Source: Nitrospina sp. (lineage in GTDB: Bacteria; Nitrospinota; Nitrospinia; Nitrospinales; VA-1). Taken from it: a DNA stretch of 57,553 nt. Below the pieces are notes generated by a model, which did not search any database, was not told the DNA's origin, and saw nothing but the letters and a program-made list of their open reading frames with translations. Positions 48,210 to 57,553 of the stretch are shown here, one piece after another (the first letter of the stretch is position 1; each line of letters starts with the position of its first letter). The stretch spans positions 1-57,553 of the forward strand of contig JABHTG010000016.1 in NCBI GenBank assembly GCA_018697205.1. Reading direction: 5' to 3'. The position numbers and the translations under genes are program-made.

Positions 48210-48602
48210 CTACCAGACATGACCGAGCACCTCCCCACCAACACCTTTCTCTCGGCAAAGCTGATCCGTTATAACACCAGACGAGGTAGTTATAATTGCT
48301 ATCCCTAGCCCACTCAAAACCTTAGGAATACTCCTAGAAGAAACATATGTCCTTCGTCCGGGCTTACTTACCCTTCGAATCCCCCTAATAGCAGGGTCAC
48401 CGTTATGATATTTTAAATGCAATTTTAAAATACCCTGTTTATTATCTTCCCGAACATGAAATTTTTTTATAAAACCCTCTTCTTGTAAAATTTCAGCAAT
48501 TCGAACCTTCATCTTGGAGCTCGGCATCTCAATAGAATTATGGTGAACCATAAGACCATTTCGAATCCGCGTAAAAAAATCAGCTATAGGATCTGTCATC
48601 AT
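48210..48602 (-). CDS. rpsH: Ribosomal protein uS8
   Basis: The 130-residue protein has DPIADFFTRIRNG and the C-terminal GIAIITTSSGVITDQLCREKGVGGE-type segment (GIAIITTSSGVITD). Two consecutive ATG codons are possible starts. In E. coli uS8 regulates the spc operon; the target is not examined here. Confidence 0.97.
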   Translation of the reverse strand: MMTDPIADFFTRIRNGLMVHHNSIEMPSSKMKVRIAEILQEEGFIKKFHVREDNKQGILKLHLKYHNGDPAIRGIRRVSKPGRRTYVSSRSIPKVLSGLGIAIITTSSGVITDQLCREKGVGGEVLGHVW

Positions 48603-48645
48603 AATTAAACTAAACTCCTAAACTTAAACCAACCATCTAAACTTT

Positions 48646-48831
48646 CTACCAGCTGGACTTAGTAACACCGGGAATTTCTCCCTTTAAAGCTCTTTCCCGG
48701 AAACATATTCGACACATTCCAAACTTTCGCAAGAAAGCCCGAGGACGGCCGCACAATCCACACCTGCTATATTCTCTAACTTGAAATTTTTGTTTTCTTT
48801 GCGCTTTAGCAACCAGCGATTTTTTCGCCAT
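48646..48831 (-). CDS. rpsN: Ribosomal protein uS14 (short zinc-binding type)
   Basis: This is the 61-residue zinc form of uS14, with cysteines 24, 27, 40 and 43 (CGLC ... CRIC). Proteobacteria of the E. coli kind usually carry the longer cysteine-free form, so this is a lineage clue. It lies between rplE and rpsH. Confidence 0.96.
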   Translation of the reverse strand: MAKKSLVAKAQRKQKFQVREYSRCGLCGRPRAFLRKFGMCRICFRERALKGEIPGVTKSSW

Positions 48832-48883
48832 AAAACCTTCCCACTCTTAAAAAATCATCAAAAAATTCACCCAAATATACACG

Positions 48884-49423
48884 TTATTTTCGCAACGGTA
48901 GTCCCATTTGCGTGAGCAAACACCTACCCTCTTCGTCTGTTCGGGCTGTCGTGCAGATTGTAATATTCATACCCTGAATCTTTTCAATCTTATCGTATTC
49001 AATCTCTGGAAAAATTAGCTGCTCCTTTAAGCCAAGTGTATAATTGCCACGGCCATCAAAAGACTTCTTTGGGAGACCCTTAAAATCGCGTTCACGCGGG
49101 AGAGCAAAGCCAACTAACCGCTCAAAAAACTGATACATACGATTACCTCGCAATGTAACCATCACTCCAATCGGCACGCCTTCCCGCAATTTAAAATTCG
49201 CGATTGACTTCTTAGCTTTTGTCACGACTGGCATCTGACCTGTAATTAACCTTATCTGATCTACGCTAGACTCTATCAACTTTCCATTTTGTAATGCCTC
49301 ACCCAACCCAACATTCAATACTATTTTATCCAAGCGTGGGACCTGCATTACATTTCCGAGACCTAATTCTTTTTGAACCTGGCCTCTAATTTTTTCATTG
49401 AACAGCTGCTTAAAATTCGCCAT
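48884..49423 (-). CDS. rplE: Ribosomal protein uL5
   Basis: The 179-residue 5S rRNA-binding protein has [15 protein letters not shown] and [18 protein letters not shown]. The ATG at 49423 is the conserved MANFKQLF start, one base after the rplX stop; the frame is open further upstream inside rplX but that is not coding. Confidence 0.97.
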   Translation of the reverse strand: MANFKQLFNEKIRGQVQKELGLGNVMQVPRLDKIVLNVGLGEALQNGKLIESSVDQIRLITGQMPVVTKAKKSIANFKLREGVPIGVMVTLRGNRMYQFFERLVGFALPRERDFKGLPKKSFDGRGNYTLGLKEQLIFPEIEYDKIEKIQGMNITICTTARTDEEGRCLLTQMGLPLRK

Positions 49424-49424
49424 A

Positions 49425-49763
49425 TTAAACCCTATCGAGAACCTCATCACATTTTCTACAAACACGTACGCGCTTACCATCCTCTAATTTTTTTCGTTTT
49501 ACACGAACACCTTTTCCACACTTATCACAAACAATAAGGACATTAGACATATGAACAGACCCTTCTTTTTCAACTATTCCGGCCTGTCTCGACTTACCAT
49601 CTGACTTCATATGCCTCTTGAGCATATTTAATTTCTCAACTGTAAGTCTTCCCGTCTCAGGGAAAAAGGCCAGAACTTTACCTTTTTTTCCTTTTTCCTT
49701 ACCAGTGATAATCTGGACAATATCGTCTTTTTTTAAAATATTTTTTTTAGAAACAAGCAACAT
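49425..49763 (-). CDS. rplX: Ribosomal protein uL24 with C-terminal zinc ribbon
   Basis: The 112-residue protein has the KOW motif region ([18 protein letters not shown]) and a C-terminal ribbon with C79, C82, C102 and C105 (CDKC ... CRKC). Many bacterial L24 proteins lack the full cysteine set. Its ATG overlaps the rplN stop by one base (TGATG). Confidence 0.95.
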   Translation of the reverse strand: MLLVSKKNILKKDDIVQIITGKEKGKKGKVLAFFPETGRLTVEKLNMLKRHMKSDGKSRQAGIVEKEGSVHMSNVLIVCDKCGKGVRVKRKKLEDGKRVRVCRKCDEVLDRV

Positions 49764-50131
49764 CACAAAACCTCAGGAGCAAGAGAAAGAATTCTCATGA
49801 ATCTTTTAGCGCGCAATTCTCGAGCCACCGGACCAAAAATACGGGTTCCCAAGGGCTCCCGATTATCATTTATCAAAACAGCTGAATTAACATCAAATTT
49901 AATATAAGTACCGTTAGGTCGGCGTATTTCTTTTCTTGTTCGCACAACCACAGCCTTTCTAACTTCACCTTTCTTAACCGTGCCTCTCGGGTCAGATTCC
50001 CTAATAGCGACAACAATAATATCACCGATTCTGGCATACCTTCTTCTGGAACCACCCAGTACCTTTATACACTGAATTTTTTTAGCCCCTGAATTATCAG
50101 CAACATCTAAAACAGTTCTTAACTGAATCAT
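49763..50131 (-). CDS. rplN: Ribosomal protein uL14
   Basis: This 122-residue protein has [32 protein letters not shown] and FGPVARELR. The length is exactly that of the family. Its ATG overlaps the rpsQ stop (ATGA). Confidence 0.98.
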   Translation of the reverse strand: MIQLRTVLDVADNSGAKKIQCIKVLGGSRRRYARIGDIIVVAIRESDPRGTVKKGEVRKAVVVRTRKEIRRPNGTYIKFDVNSAVLINDNREPLGTRIFGPVARELRAKRFMRILSLAPEVL

Positions 50132-50415
50132 ATCTTCTCAACTTTCTCGCCAACAAGTGATTTATCTCTAGAAATAATACCTAGCAACCTCCAACGCTTT
50201 TCCTTGCTAAGCGGGCGGGTCTCCTGAATACGAATAAAGTCCCCTTGCACACATTCATTTTTTTCATCGTGCACTTTGTATTTTTTAGTCGTCTTTACAA
50301 CTTTTTTAAAAACAGGGTGAGAGAATCTACGCTCAACCTTAACAACCAATGTTTTATTCATTTTATTACTGACCACAACACCTGTCATAGTCTTCTTGTT
50401 CGCCTGAACTCCCAT
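50128..50415 (-). CDS. rpsQ: Ribosomal protein uS17
   Basis: The 95-residue OB-fold protein has [17 protein letters not shown] and [19 protein letters not shown] chose the ATG at 50415 because GGAG lies 5 bases before it; the longer open frame is not supported. Confidence 0.96.
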   Translation of the reverse strand: MGVQANKKTMTGVVVSNKMNKTLVVKVERRFSHPVFKKVVKTTKKYKVHDEKNECVQGDFIRIQETRPLSKEKRWRLLGIISRDKSLVGEKVEKI

Positions 50416-50459
50416 GAAACTCCTTAATTTACAAAGTGCCAAAGACACCTAGTATAAAA

Positions 50460-50681
50460 TTACGCCTTATCGGCAATTTTTTTAGCAGATTCCTCTACGG
50501 CAAACTCCCTAGCAATAGTCTTAATCCTAGCAATATCCCTACGGACAAACTTAAGCCGTCCGGGAGTTTCAATTTTCCCGGTAGCCAACTGGAACTTGAG
50601 ATTGAAATATTCCTGACTAATATCATCCATCTTTTCCTGACGATCTTTTTCAGTAAGATCTCGGACTTCACTCGCTTTCAT
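50460..50681 (-). CDS. rpmC: Ribosomal protein uL29
   Basis: This 73-residue helical protein has the ASEVRDLTEKD start, EYFNLKFQLATGKIE and a lysine/alanine-rich tail. It sits at the peptide exit tunnel. It follows rplP by 27 bases. Confidence 0.94.
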   Translation of the reverse strand: MKASEVRDLTEKDRQEKMDDISQEYFNLKFQLATGKIETPGRLKFVRRDIARIKTIAREFAVEESAKKIADKA

Positions 50682-50708
50682 AATTTTCCTTGCATAGAAA
50701 ACAACTAC

Positions 50709-51119
50709 TCAATTATTTTTAACGACAAAACGTGTCGCAATAGGTAGCTTATGCTGCGCCAACCGAAATGCTTCTTTAGCTATCTCTTCTGGAACTCCTT
50801 CCATCTCATAAAGCATTCTTCCTTGCCTCACAACAGCAACCCAATATTCCGGGCCGCCTTTACCCTTACCCATACGTGTTTCAGCTGGTTTTTTAGAAAC
50901 CGGCTTATCAGGGAAAATTCGCAACCAAATCTTTCCACCTCGCTTAACATAGCGGGTCATTGCAATACGCGCGGCCTCAATTTGCCGATTCGTTATCCTC
51001 CCACACTCAAGAGCCTGCAAACCAAAGGAACCAAAGTCCAAATTACCACCGCGAAACGCAGTGCCACCCATTCTTCCTTTATGGCGCTTACGATATTTAA
51101 CTTTTTTTGGCATCAACAT
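50709..51119 (-). CDS. rplP: Ribosomal protein uL16
   Basis: The 136-residue protein has [35 protein letters not shown] and [17 protein letters not shown] strong GGAGGAG site precedes the start. Length is normal. Confidence 0.97.
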   Translation of the reverse strand: MLMPKKVKYRKRHKGRMGGTAFRGGNLDFGSFGLQALECGRITNRQIEAARIAMTRYVKRGGKIWLRIFPDKPVSKKPAETRMGKGKGGPEYWVAVVRQGRMLYEMEGVPEEIAKEAFRLAQHKLPIATRFVVKNN

Positions 51120-51189
51120 GATGCAACTCCTCCAACCTTACAATTATTTGCCTTCTTCAAACCGATCCGACAATAAAGGAATCTAAACA

Positions 51190-51885
51190 TTAACGTGTCG
51201 GCCTTCTTTTCCTTTTATCGTTTCCATCAGAAACTTCCTCTTCTTCGACTTGAGCTCCAGGAAGAATGTCTCCACGATAAATCCAAGTCTTAACACCTAT
51301 CACTCCGAAAGTTGTATTTGCCCTAGCAGTTCCATAGTCTATATCTGCTCGGATTGTATGAAGAGGAACACGACCCTCTCTATACCACTCACTTCTAGCA
51401 ATTTCCGCCCCACCTAATCGACCCGAAACTCGGATTTTAATGCCTTGTGCCCCGAAACGAAGAGAGGCTAAAACAGTCTTTTTCATGGCTCGACGAAATG
51501 ATATCCGGTTTTCAAGTTGCAATGCCACGTTTTGCGCGACAAGATTAGCATCTAATTCTGCCCGTCTAACCTCCTTTATATTTAAACTAATTTGTTTGCC
51601 CGTAATCATCTTTTGCAAGTCCTCCTTAAGTCGATCGACTTCCAAACCTTTCTTCCCGATGATAATTCCCGGTCGTGCAGTATGAATATTAATTCTGACA
51701 CGATTAGAGCTTCTCTCAACTCCAACACTTGAGATGCCCGCATGCTTTAAAGTTTTTTTCACATATTCACGAAGCTTAATATCCTCCAGCAATAAATTAG
51801 AAAATCCACGACGGACACACCAATTCGATACCCAAGTTTTATTAACCCCTAGCCTAAACCCATATGGATGAACTTTTTGACCCAC
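51190..51885 (-). CDS. rpsC: Ribosomal protein uS3
   Basis: This 231-residue protein has the KH domain GIIIGKKG and the C-terminal domain with [23 protein letters not shown]. The start codon is GTG behind an AGGAGGG site. Seventy bases separate it from rplP. Confidence 0.97.
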   Translation of the reverse strand: MGQKVHPYGFRLGVNKTWVSNWCVRRGFSNLLLEDIKLREYVKKTLKHAGISSVGVERSSNRVRINIHTARPGIIIGKKGLEVDRLKEDLQKMITGKQISLNIKEVRRAELDANLVAQNVALQLENRISFRRAMKKTVLASLRFGAQGIKIRVSGRLGGAEIARSEWYREGRVPLHTIRADIDYGTARANTTFGVIGVKTWIYRGDILPGAQVEEEEVSDGNDKRKRRPTR

Positions 51886-51899
51886 ACAACCCTCCTGTT

Positions 51900-52235
51900 T
51901 TATTTTTCGCTAAGCACCAAACAAATATTACTTGAACGTTTTCGAATTGTATCCGAAGAACCTCTTGCCCTAGGCATGGTCCGCTTCATAACCACGCCCT
52001 GATCAACCGTAACGCGCTTAACAAACATATCATCCACATCTAGAACCTTATGGTTCTCTTCAGCATTAGCAAGAGCTGACTTCAAAACCTTCTGCATAAT
52101 GCGAGCAGCTTTTTTACGCGTTAACTGCAAAATATTCATAGCATCATTCACGTTCTTCCCATAAATCAAACTTGCCACTAGTCGCGCCTTTTGAGGGGCT
52201 GTTCTCGTTCGATTCAAAATTGCCTTAACTTCCAT
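51900..52235 (-). CDS. rplV: Ribosomal protein uL22
   Basis: The 111-residue protein has [15 protein letters not shown] and the tunnel hairpin [17 protein letters not shown]. It is the site of macrolide-resistance changes in many species; none is apparent here. Confidence 0.96.
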   Translation of the reverse strand: MEVKAILNRTRTAPQKARLVASLIYGKNVNDAMNILQLTRKKAARIMQKVLKSALANAEENHKVLDVDDMFVKRVTVDQGVVMKRTMPRARGSSDTIRKRSSNICLVLSEK

Positions 52236-52258
52236 TAATCAAATACCTGATTTACGTT

Positions 52259-52540
52259 TTATTTAGTAACTGCTTTTTTAGTTCTACCACCATGCGATCT
52301 AAACATTCGAGTAGGGGAAAACTCACCCAACTTGTGCCCTACCATGTTTTCAGTAACAAATACCGGGATAAATTTTTTGCCGTTATACACACCTACCGTA
52401 TGCCCAACAAAGTCTGGACTAATCGTTGATCTGCGAGACCAAGTCTTTATAATTTTTCTATCTCCCTGTCGATTCATCTCTTCGATTTTTTTAGAGAGTG
52501 AATCATCAATAAAAGGGCCTTTTTTAAGCGATCGCGACAT
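52259..52540 (-). CDS. rpsS: Ribosomal protein uS19
   Basis: This 93-residue protein has [28 protein letters not shown] and the ending [19 protein letters not shown]. Length is normal. Confidence 0.97.
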   Translation of the reverse strand: MSRSLKKGPFIDDSLSKKIEEMNRQGDRKIIKTWSRRSTISPDFVGHTVGVYNGKKFIPVFVTENMVGHKLGEFSPTRMFRSHGGRTKKAVTK

Positions 52541-52569
52541 TTTTTTCCTTAATAAAAATTATTACCGTA

Positions 52570-53403
52570 TTACCTTCTCTTTTTTGGGCGACTTAAAATA
52601 AACTTATTCGAACTTTTACGCGGACTTCGCGTCTTATATCCTTTAGCAGGCTGCCCCCAAGGACTGCAAGGATGTCGCCCTCCCGACGACTTACCCTCAC
52701 CACCTCCCATCGGATGGTCAACTGGATTCATTGCAACTGCTCTCACTCTTGGTCGGCGACCTATCCACCGAGTTCTCCCGGCCTTACCAAAAGAAATATT
52801 TGAGTGCTCAGAATTTCCCACAACACCTATAGTCGCCCTACAATTTATCTCAACCAACCGAACCTCACCGGATGAAAGCTTTAAAGTTGCATAAGAACCC
52901 TCTTTAGCCATCAATTGAGCTGACGCACCAGCACTTCGTGCCATCTGCCCGCCCTTACCGCGACGCAACTCAATATTATGTACCTGCGTGCCGTCAGGAA
53001 TGAGCTTAATTGGCAAGGAGTTGCCTGCTCGAATTTCTGCGTCATCGCCAGAAGATACCTTATCACCAACACTTAAACCGGCAGGAGAAAGAATGTAACG
53101 TTTCTCACCATCACCGTAAACCAGTAATGCAATATTTGCCGAACGGTTTGGATCATACTCAACACCCGCAACCTTAGCCTCGATACCGTCCTTATTTCTC
53201 TTAAAATCAATAATTCGGTATTGCTTGCGGTGCCCACCACCTCGACGCTTTGCAGTCAATCGGCCACGGTTATTACGCCCACCGGTCCTAGCTAAAGCAT
53301 TAAGCAGGCTTTTTTCTGGTGTTGATTTTGTGATCTCTTCAAACCCCGAGATAGCACGAAAACGAACTCCTGGAGAACGAGGCTTCAATTTCCTAACAGG
53401 CAT
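52570..53403 (-). CDS. rplB: Ribosomal protein uL2
   Basis: The 277-residue protein has [18 protein letters not shown] and, near the peptidyl-transferase centre, the conserved [15 protein letters not shown] with its key histidine. It overlaps the rplW stop by one base (TAATG). Confidence 0.98.
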   Translation of the reverse strand: MPVRKLKPRSPGVRFRAISGFEEITKSTPEKSLLNALARTGGRNNRGRLTAKRRGGGHRKQYRIIDFKRNKDGIEAKVAGVEYDPNRSANIALLVYGDGEKRYILSPAGLSVGDKVSSGDDAEIRAGNSLPIKLIPDGTQVHNIELRRGKGGQMARSAGASAQLMAKEGSYATLKLSSGEVRLVEINCRATIGVVGNSEHSNISFGKAGRTRWIGRRPRVRAVAMNPVDHPMGGGEGKSSGGRHPCSPWGQPAKGYKTRSPRKSSNKFILSRPKKRR

Positions 53404-53702
53404 TAAGACCCTCCTCCCTCGAATAATTCAATTTTATCACCCTCCTTAAGCCGCAGCATTGCCTTTTTCCATGACTTTGTATGACCTGTCGTTTTACCAA
53501 AGCGACGGTATTTCCCAGGCACAACCAAAGTATTAACCTTTGTTACCGTCACGCTAAAAACTTTCTCTACAGCCTTTTTTATTTGAATCTTATTAGCCTG
53601 CGGGTGCACCTGAAAGGCAACCCAGTTGCCCTCAGCAAGCATCTGTGTACTTTTTTCGGTGATAAGCGGCTTCTTCAAAACTTGGTAATGATCGCCCTTC
53701 AC
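53403..53702 (-). CDS. rplW: Ribosomal protein uL23
   Basis: This 99-residue tunnel-exit protein has [13 protein letters not shown] and [18 protein letters not shown]. The start codon is GTG, overlapping the rplD stop by four bases (GTGA). Confidence 0.96.
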   Translation of the reverse strand: MKGDHYQVLKKPLITEKSTQMLAEGNWVAFQVHPQANKIQIKKAVEKVFSVTVTKVNTLVVPGKYRRFGKTTGHTKSWKKAMLRLKEGDKIELFEGGGS

Positions 53703-54325
53703 TTCAGCCTCTCCTCTAATCCCCTAAGAGCTTCCGAGGTACACACCACTCTCTCATGGAGAAGCAAATCATAAACATTTACCCCCTCAACCGGCAGCAC
53801 ATTCACAGTCGGAAGATTACGAACAGCGAGCTCTAAGTTTTTATTTTTTTCCGCTGTAATAAAGAGCGTCTTTTCTGGCAATCCTAATGCCTTAATCACC
53901 CCAACCGCTTCTTTTGTTTTAGGATTATCAAGAACAATCTTATCAATCACAGAAAAATGACTTCCCTGAACACATTCAGTAAGTGCGGACCTCAAAGCCT
54001 GCCGCCGAGCCTTCTTATTCATTTTAAAACTATAATCTCTAGGCGTAGGACCAAAAATAGTCAGACCCCCTCGCCAGAGAGCTGATCTTGTTTTTCCAAC
54101 TCTAGCCCTACCAGTTCCCTTTTGGCGCCAAGGTTTTTTTCCACTACCGCTTAACTGACCGTAACTCGATTTAGTTGAGGCTGTTCCAAGTCGACGAGCC
54201 GCCTGTTGCAATACAACGCACTGCTTCATCAAGTGGTTATTGACTTTGGTGTCAAATACGACAGGATCCATATCAACACTCCCTACCTTATTATTCTTTC
54301 CATCCAATAAGTCTAATTGCGGCAT
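53699..54325 (-). CDS. rplD: Ribosomal protein uL4
   Basis: The 208-residue protein has the loop KKPWRQKGTGRARVGKTRSA and a C-terminal domain with FITAEKNKNLE. I use the ATG at 54325, behind a GGGGA site; the longer open frame runs into rplC and is not real. Confidence 0.96.
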   Translation of the reverse strand: MPQLDLLDGKNNKVGSVDMDPVVFDTKVNNHLMKQCVVLQQAARRLGTASTKSSYGQLSGSGKKPWRQKGTGRARVGKTRSALWRGGLTIFGPTPRDYSFKMNKKARRQALRSALTECVQGSHFSVIDKIVLDNPKTKEAVGVIKALGLPEKTLFITAEKNKNLELAVRNLPTVNVLPVEGVNVYDLLLHERVVCTSEALRGLEERLK

Positions 54326-54338
54326 AATTTCCCCAATA

Positions 54339-54959
54339 TCAGGACTTAATAATTTTAACAATCCCGCCAGGGGCTCCTGGCACGGCACCCTTAACAAGCA
54401 ATACATTATTTTCTGCGTCAACACGAACAACCTTTAAGTTCTTTACAAACGTTTTTTCTGACCCCATATGCCCAGGCATCTTCTTCCCCTTAAATACTCT
54501 CCCTGGATAAGTATGCATTCCTATTGAGCCACCTCCGCGATAAATCTCATGATGGCCATGTGATGCAGGCGCTCCGCCCATTCCCCATCGCTTCATTACA
54601 CCCGCGAAACCCTTTCCCTTTGAAACTCCAACCACACTCACCTTATCACCCTCACTAAAGGCGTCGACCCTTAGAGGCTTTCCGAATTCATCATCCACAA
54701 CATCCTGACCACGAAATTCAGCAAGGAGCCTAGCAGGCTCTACCTTCAACTTGTCATAAAACCCTTGTTCAGGCTTGCTTGTGTGCTTTGACTTTTTCGC
54801 ACCATAGGCTACCAAAACAGCATCATACCCGTTTTTCTCTTGGGTCCTCCGAAGAATAGGCACACACATTCCGACCTGAAGCACCGTCACAGGCACACAA
54901 TTACCTTCTTTCGAAAATATCTGCGTCATTCCTATTTTTTCTCCAATCAGAGCTTTCAT
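54339..54959 (-). CDS. rplC: Ribosomal protein uL3
   Basis: This 206-residue protein has GEKIGMTQIFSKEGN and the tRNA-facing loop GGSIGMHTYPGRVFKGKKMPGH. Length is normal. Confidence 0.97.
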   Translation of the reverse strand: MKALIGEKIGMTQIFSKEGNCVPVTVLQVGMCVPILRRTQEKNGYDAVLVAYGAKKSKHTSKPEQGFYDKLKVEPARLLAEFRGQDVVDDEFGKPLRVDAFSEGDKVSVVGVSKGKGFAGVMKRWGMGGAPASHGHHEIYRGGGSIGMHTYPGRVFKGKKMPGHMGSEKTFVKNLKVVRVDAENNVLLVKGAVPGAPGGIVKIIKS

Positions 54960-54987
54960 TGTTCAGCCTATTTCAACGTTCAATTTT

Positions 54988-55293
54988 TTAAAGTTTTATC
55001 TCAATATCCACGCCACCAGAAAGATCGAGCTTCATCAGCGCATCAACTGTCTGAGGAGTGGGTTCATGAATTTCCATAATGCGCTTGTGAGTACGAACTT
55101 CAAATTGCTCGCGAGATTTTTTATCTACGTGCGGCGATTTTAAAACTGTCCATCTATTACGGATAGTCGGAAGAGGAATCGGCCCAACAACCTTAGCACC
55201 TGTCCGCTTAGCCGTTCCCACAATCCCCCCAACAGACTTATCAAGCAACTTATGGTCATATGCCTTAAGCTTAATTCTGATTTGCTCGCTCAT
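54988..55293 (-). CDS. rpsJ: Ribosomal protein uS10
   Basis: The 101-residue protein, also a NusB partner in antitermination, has [22 protein letters not shown] and the [12 protein letters not shown] segment. Its ATG overlaps the tuf stop by one base. Confidence 0.97.
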   Translation of the reverse strand: MSEQIRIKLKAYDHKLLDKSVGGIVGTAKRTGAKVVGPIPLPTIRNRWTVLKSPHVDKKSREQFEVRTHKRIMEIHEPTPQTVDALMKLDLSGGVDIEIKL

Positions 55294-56483
55294 TACTCTA
55301 AGATCTCACTAACAATTCCTGCGCCGACAGTTCGACCACCTTCACGAATAGCGAACTTAAGCCCTTTATCCATAGCAACTGGAGTAATCAATTCAACCTC
55401 CATAGCCACATTATCACCTGGCATAACCATCTCAACACCTGCCGGCAAAGTACAAACACCAGTCACATCGGTAGTCCTAAAATAAAACTGGGGGCGATAT
55501 TTAGTAAAAAATGGCGTGTGACGCCCACCCTCGTCCTTACTAAGGACATAAATTTCTGCTTTAAATTTTTTGTGTGGGGTAATGCTCTTAGGCTTAACGA
55601 TACACTGGCCCCTCTCTATTTCTTCACGCTTAGTTCCACGAAGAAGAAGCCCAACATTATCCCCAGCTTGACCGTCATCAAGCAATTTTCGAAACATCTC
55701 AACACCTGTGATAGTTGTTGTTTGTGTCTCACGAAAGCCAACTATCTCAACCTCCTCACCCACCTTAACAACCCCAGTCTCAATACGACCGGTTGCAACC
55801 GTTCCGCGACCCGAAATAGAAAATATATCTTCAATAGGCATCAAAAAATCCTTATCGACCGGTCGGTCTGGAATCGGGAAATAGGTATCCAAAGCACCCA
55901 TTAAGTCCCAGATACACTTTGACTTCCCTTCATCTTCTGGGTTCTCCAAAGCCTGCAAAGCACTCCCACGTATAATCGGAGTATCATCTCCAGGGTATTC
56001 ATATTTAGTCAAAAGTTCTCTTATTTCCATCTCAACCAAATCCAACAATTCGTCATCGTCAACCTGATCACACTTATTCATAAAGACCACAATCTTCGGA
56101 ACACCAACTTGACGAGCCAGCAAAATATGCTCCCTTGTTTGAGGCATAGGACCATCCGACGCACTCACCACAATAATGGCACCATCCATCTGGGCCGCAC
56201 CCGTAATCATATTCTTGACGTAATCAGCGTGCCCAGGGCAATCGACGTGAGCGTAATGTCGCGCTTCGGTTTGATATTCAATATGAGCAATAGCTATAGT
56301 AATTCCACGCTCTTTCTCTTCTGGTGCCTTATCAATCTGATCAAATTTCACGCCATCAGCCAAGCCCTTCTTAGAAAGAACCTCACTAATAGAAGCAGTC
56401 AGTGTTGTTTTACCATGGTCAACATGGCCAATTGTTCCAACGTTTAAATGTGGTTTATCTCGGACAAATTTTTCTTTTGCCAT
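55293..56483 (-). CDS. tuf: Elongation factor Tu
   Basis: This 396-residue GTPase delivers aminoacyl-tRNA. G1 GHVDHGKT, G3 DCPGH and G4 NKCD are present, plus effector ERGITI. Domains II and III are complete. It lies between fusA and rpsJ, joining the str and S10 operons into one unit. Confidence 0.98.
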   Translation of the reverse strand: MAKEKFVRDKPHLNVGTIGHVDHGKTTLTASISEVLSKKGLADGVKFDQIDKAPEEKERGITIAIAHIEYQTEARHYAHVDCPGHADYVKNMITGAAQMDGAIIVVSASDGPMPQTREHILLARQVGVPKIVVFMNKCDQVDDDELLDLVEMEIRELLTKYEYPGDDTPIIRGSALQALENPEDEGKSKCIWDLMGALDTYFPIPDRPVDKDFLMPIEDIFSISGRGTVATGRIETGVVKVGEEVEIVGFRETQTTTITGVEMFRKLLDDGQAGDNVGLLLRGTKREEIERGQCIVKPKSITPHKKFKAEIYVLSKDEGGRHTPFFTKYRPQFYFRTTDVTGVCTLPAGVEMVMPGDNVAMEVELITPVAMDKGLKFAIREGGRTVGAGIVSEILE

Positions 56484-56516
56484 CTGGGTTTACTCCAAGT
56501 ATGTTTTTATATTTTT

Positions 56517-57553
56517 TTACGCTTCAACTTCTAACTTTTTATTTCCTGTTGCCTTAGCAATCAACTCCTCTGCAACCATGGAAGGAACAGCTTCATATTT
56601 TGCAAACTCCATAGAGAAGTTAGCCCTACCCTGACTCATGGACCTCAGGTCTGTAGAATAACCAAACATGCCCGACAACGGAACTTCCGCTTTAATCACC
56701 TTAGCCCCTGCCCTATCTGTCATTTCCTTAATCTTACCGCGCTTCGAGTTTATATTCCCAATCACGTCCCCCATAAACTCCTCTGGCGTAACAACCTCCA
56801 CATCCATCATTGGCTCTAATAAAATAGGATTTGCTTTAAGAGCGGCCTCTTTAAAGGCCATAGAAGCTGCAATTTTAAATGCCATTTCCGAAGAGTCAAC
56901 CTCATGAAACGAACCATCAAGCAAGGTTACCTGAGCATCCACTAAATTGTAGCCACACAAAATACCTCGCTCCATAGCCTCTTTAACACCCTTCTCAACT
57001 GAAGGAATGAATTCTTTTGGTATTGCGCCGCCAGTGATTTTATTAATGAATTTGAAAGGAACCCCTACCTCGCTTGGCTCCACCTTCATCTCTAGCTCAG
57101 CAAACTGACCTCGCCCACCAGACTGCTTAGCATATCTAAGTTTATGCTCAACCGTCTTTCTTATAGTTTCTTTATACGCTACCTGCGGCTGGGAAACGTT
57201 TACATCAAGCGAAAATTCACGCCGCATCCTATCAACCAAAATATCTAAATGTAACTCGCCCATACCAGAAATCACCGTCTGGTTTGTTTCCGCGTCAACC
57301 TTAACTCTAAACGTTGGATCCTCCTGCAACAGCTTAACCATAGCATCAGAAAGTTTCTCTTGTTCAGCCTTAGTTTTAGGCTCAATGGCCACAGAAATAA
57401 CCGGTTCCGGGAAAACTATCGACTCAAGAATCACAGGCTCTTCTTGCAAACAAAGAGTATCGCCAGTGAATGTTTTTTTAAGCCCAATCACAGCACCTAT
57501 GTCACCAGCACCCACAGAATCAATCTCTTCTCTTTTATTTGAATGCATTCTAA
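56517..57553 (-). CDS. fusA: Elongation factor G, C-terminal part (N-terminus beyond window)
   Basis: About 345 residues are visible, the frame being open at the window end. They cover the end of domain II ([20 protein letters not shown]), domain III ([20 protein letters not shown]), domain IV and domain V ([20 protein letters not shown]). This is the translocation GTPase EF-G; the G domain is outside. It is followed by tuf after 33 bases. Confidence 0.97.
   Translation of the reverse strand, partial: RMHSNKREEIDSVGAGDIGAVIGLKKTFTGDTLCLQEEPVILESIVFPEPVISVAIEPKTKAEQEKLSDAMVKLLQEDPTFRVKVDAETNQTVISGMGELHLDILVDRMRREFSLDVNVSQPQVAYKETIRKTVEHKLRYAKQSGGRGQFAELEMKVEPSEVGVPFKFINKITGGAIPKEFIPSVEKGVKEAMERGILCGYNLVDAQVTLLDGSFHEVDSSEMAFKIAASMAFKEAALKANPILLEPMMDVEVVTPEEFMGDVIGNINSKRGKIKEMTDRAGAKVIKAEVPLSGMFGYSTDLRSMSQGRANFSMEFAKYEAVPSMVAEELIAKATGNKKLEVEA

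Overview
The window comes from a Gram-negative bacterium with a fairly AT-rich chromosome. It carries lipopolysaccharide genes (a KdsB-like cytidylyltransferase, a WaaF-type heptosyltransferase, an O-antigen ligase/polymerase, and CDP-glucose pathway genes) next to housekeeping genes. There is no rRNA gene, so the lineage cannot be fixed from this sequence. The gene orders rho-rpmE-prfA-prmC-murA and hemE-hemH, with an LPS locus alongside, would fit Nitrospinota or another deltaproteobacteria-like group; that placement is a guess.

Layout. (1) 1-4446, minus strand: a nucleotide-sugar cluster, read in transcription order as an SDR reductase, a KdsB-like CMP-transferase, an AroB-like sugar phosphate cyclase, a LegB-type dehydratase and a LegC-type aminotransferase cut by the window edge. 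(2) 5125-7203, plus: an orphan 692-residue protein, possibly a glycosyltransferase. (3) 7371-12375, minus: two different B12-binding radical SAM enzymes and a zinc-ribbon SAM methyltransferase. (4) 12581-14365, minus: an MsbA/PglK-type ABC exporter. (5) 14865-20765, plus: an atypical NAD-dependent epimerase/reductase, rfbF, rfbG, an RmlC-like epimerase, an O-antigen ligase/polymerase and a GT4 glycosyltransferase, followed on the minus strand by an FkbM methyltransferase. Regions 1-5 together look like one O-antigen or surface glycan locus. Precursors would be made as CDP- and CMP-sugars, decorated by methyltransferases and radical SAM enzymes, exported and ligated.

(6) 21751-33366: mixed housekeeping genes. 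These are a DJ-1/PfpI protein lacking its cysteine, trmL, a STAS-like protein, hflX, a UvrD/PcrA helicase, an HtrA protease, the hemE-hemH pair, queG, a histone-deacetylase-family amidohydrolase and a Gx transporter. (7) 33483-39427, minus: waaF, murA, prmC, prfA, rpmE, rho, which covers core LPS, peptidoglycan and translation/transcription termination. (8) 39428-40185: a 758-base stretch without a convincing gene, then a YkgJ-type cysteine-cluster protein on the plus strand.

(9) 40666-57553, minus: the fused str-S10-spc-alpha ribosomal superoperon, from the truncated fusA through tuf, rpsJ ... secY, adk, infA, rpmJ ... rpoA to rplQ. It lacks rpmD between rpsE and rplO, and lacks map between adk and infA. 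Its last gene, rplQ, carries a long lysine/serine-rich tail built partly from a perfect 18-base tandem repeat. Genes in this operon are tightly packed, with several 1-4 base stop/start overlaps. At least five start with GTG or TTG.
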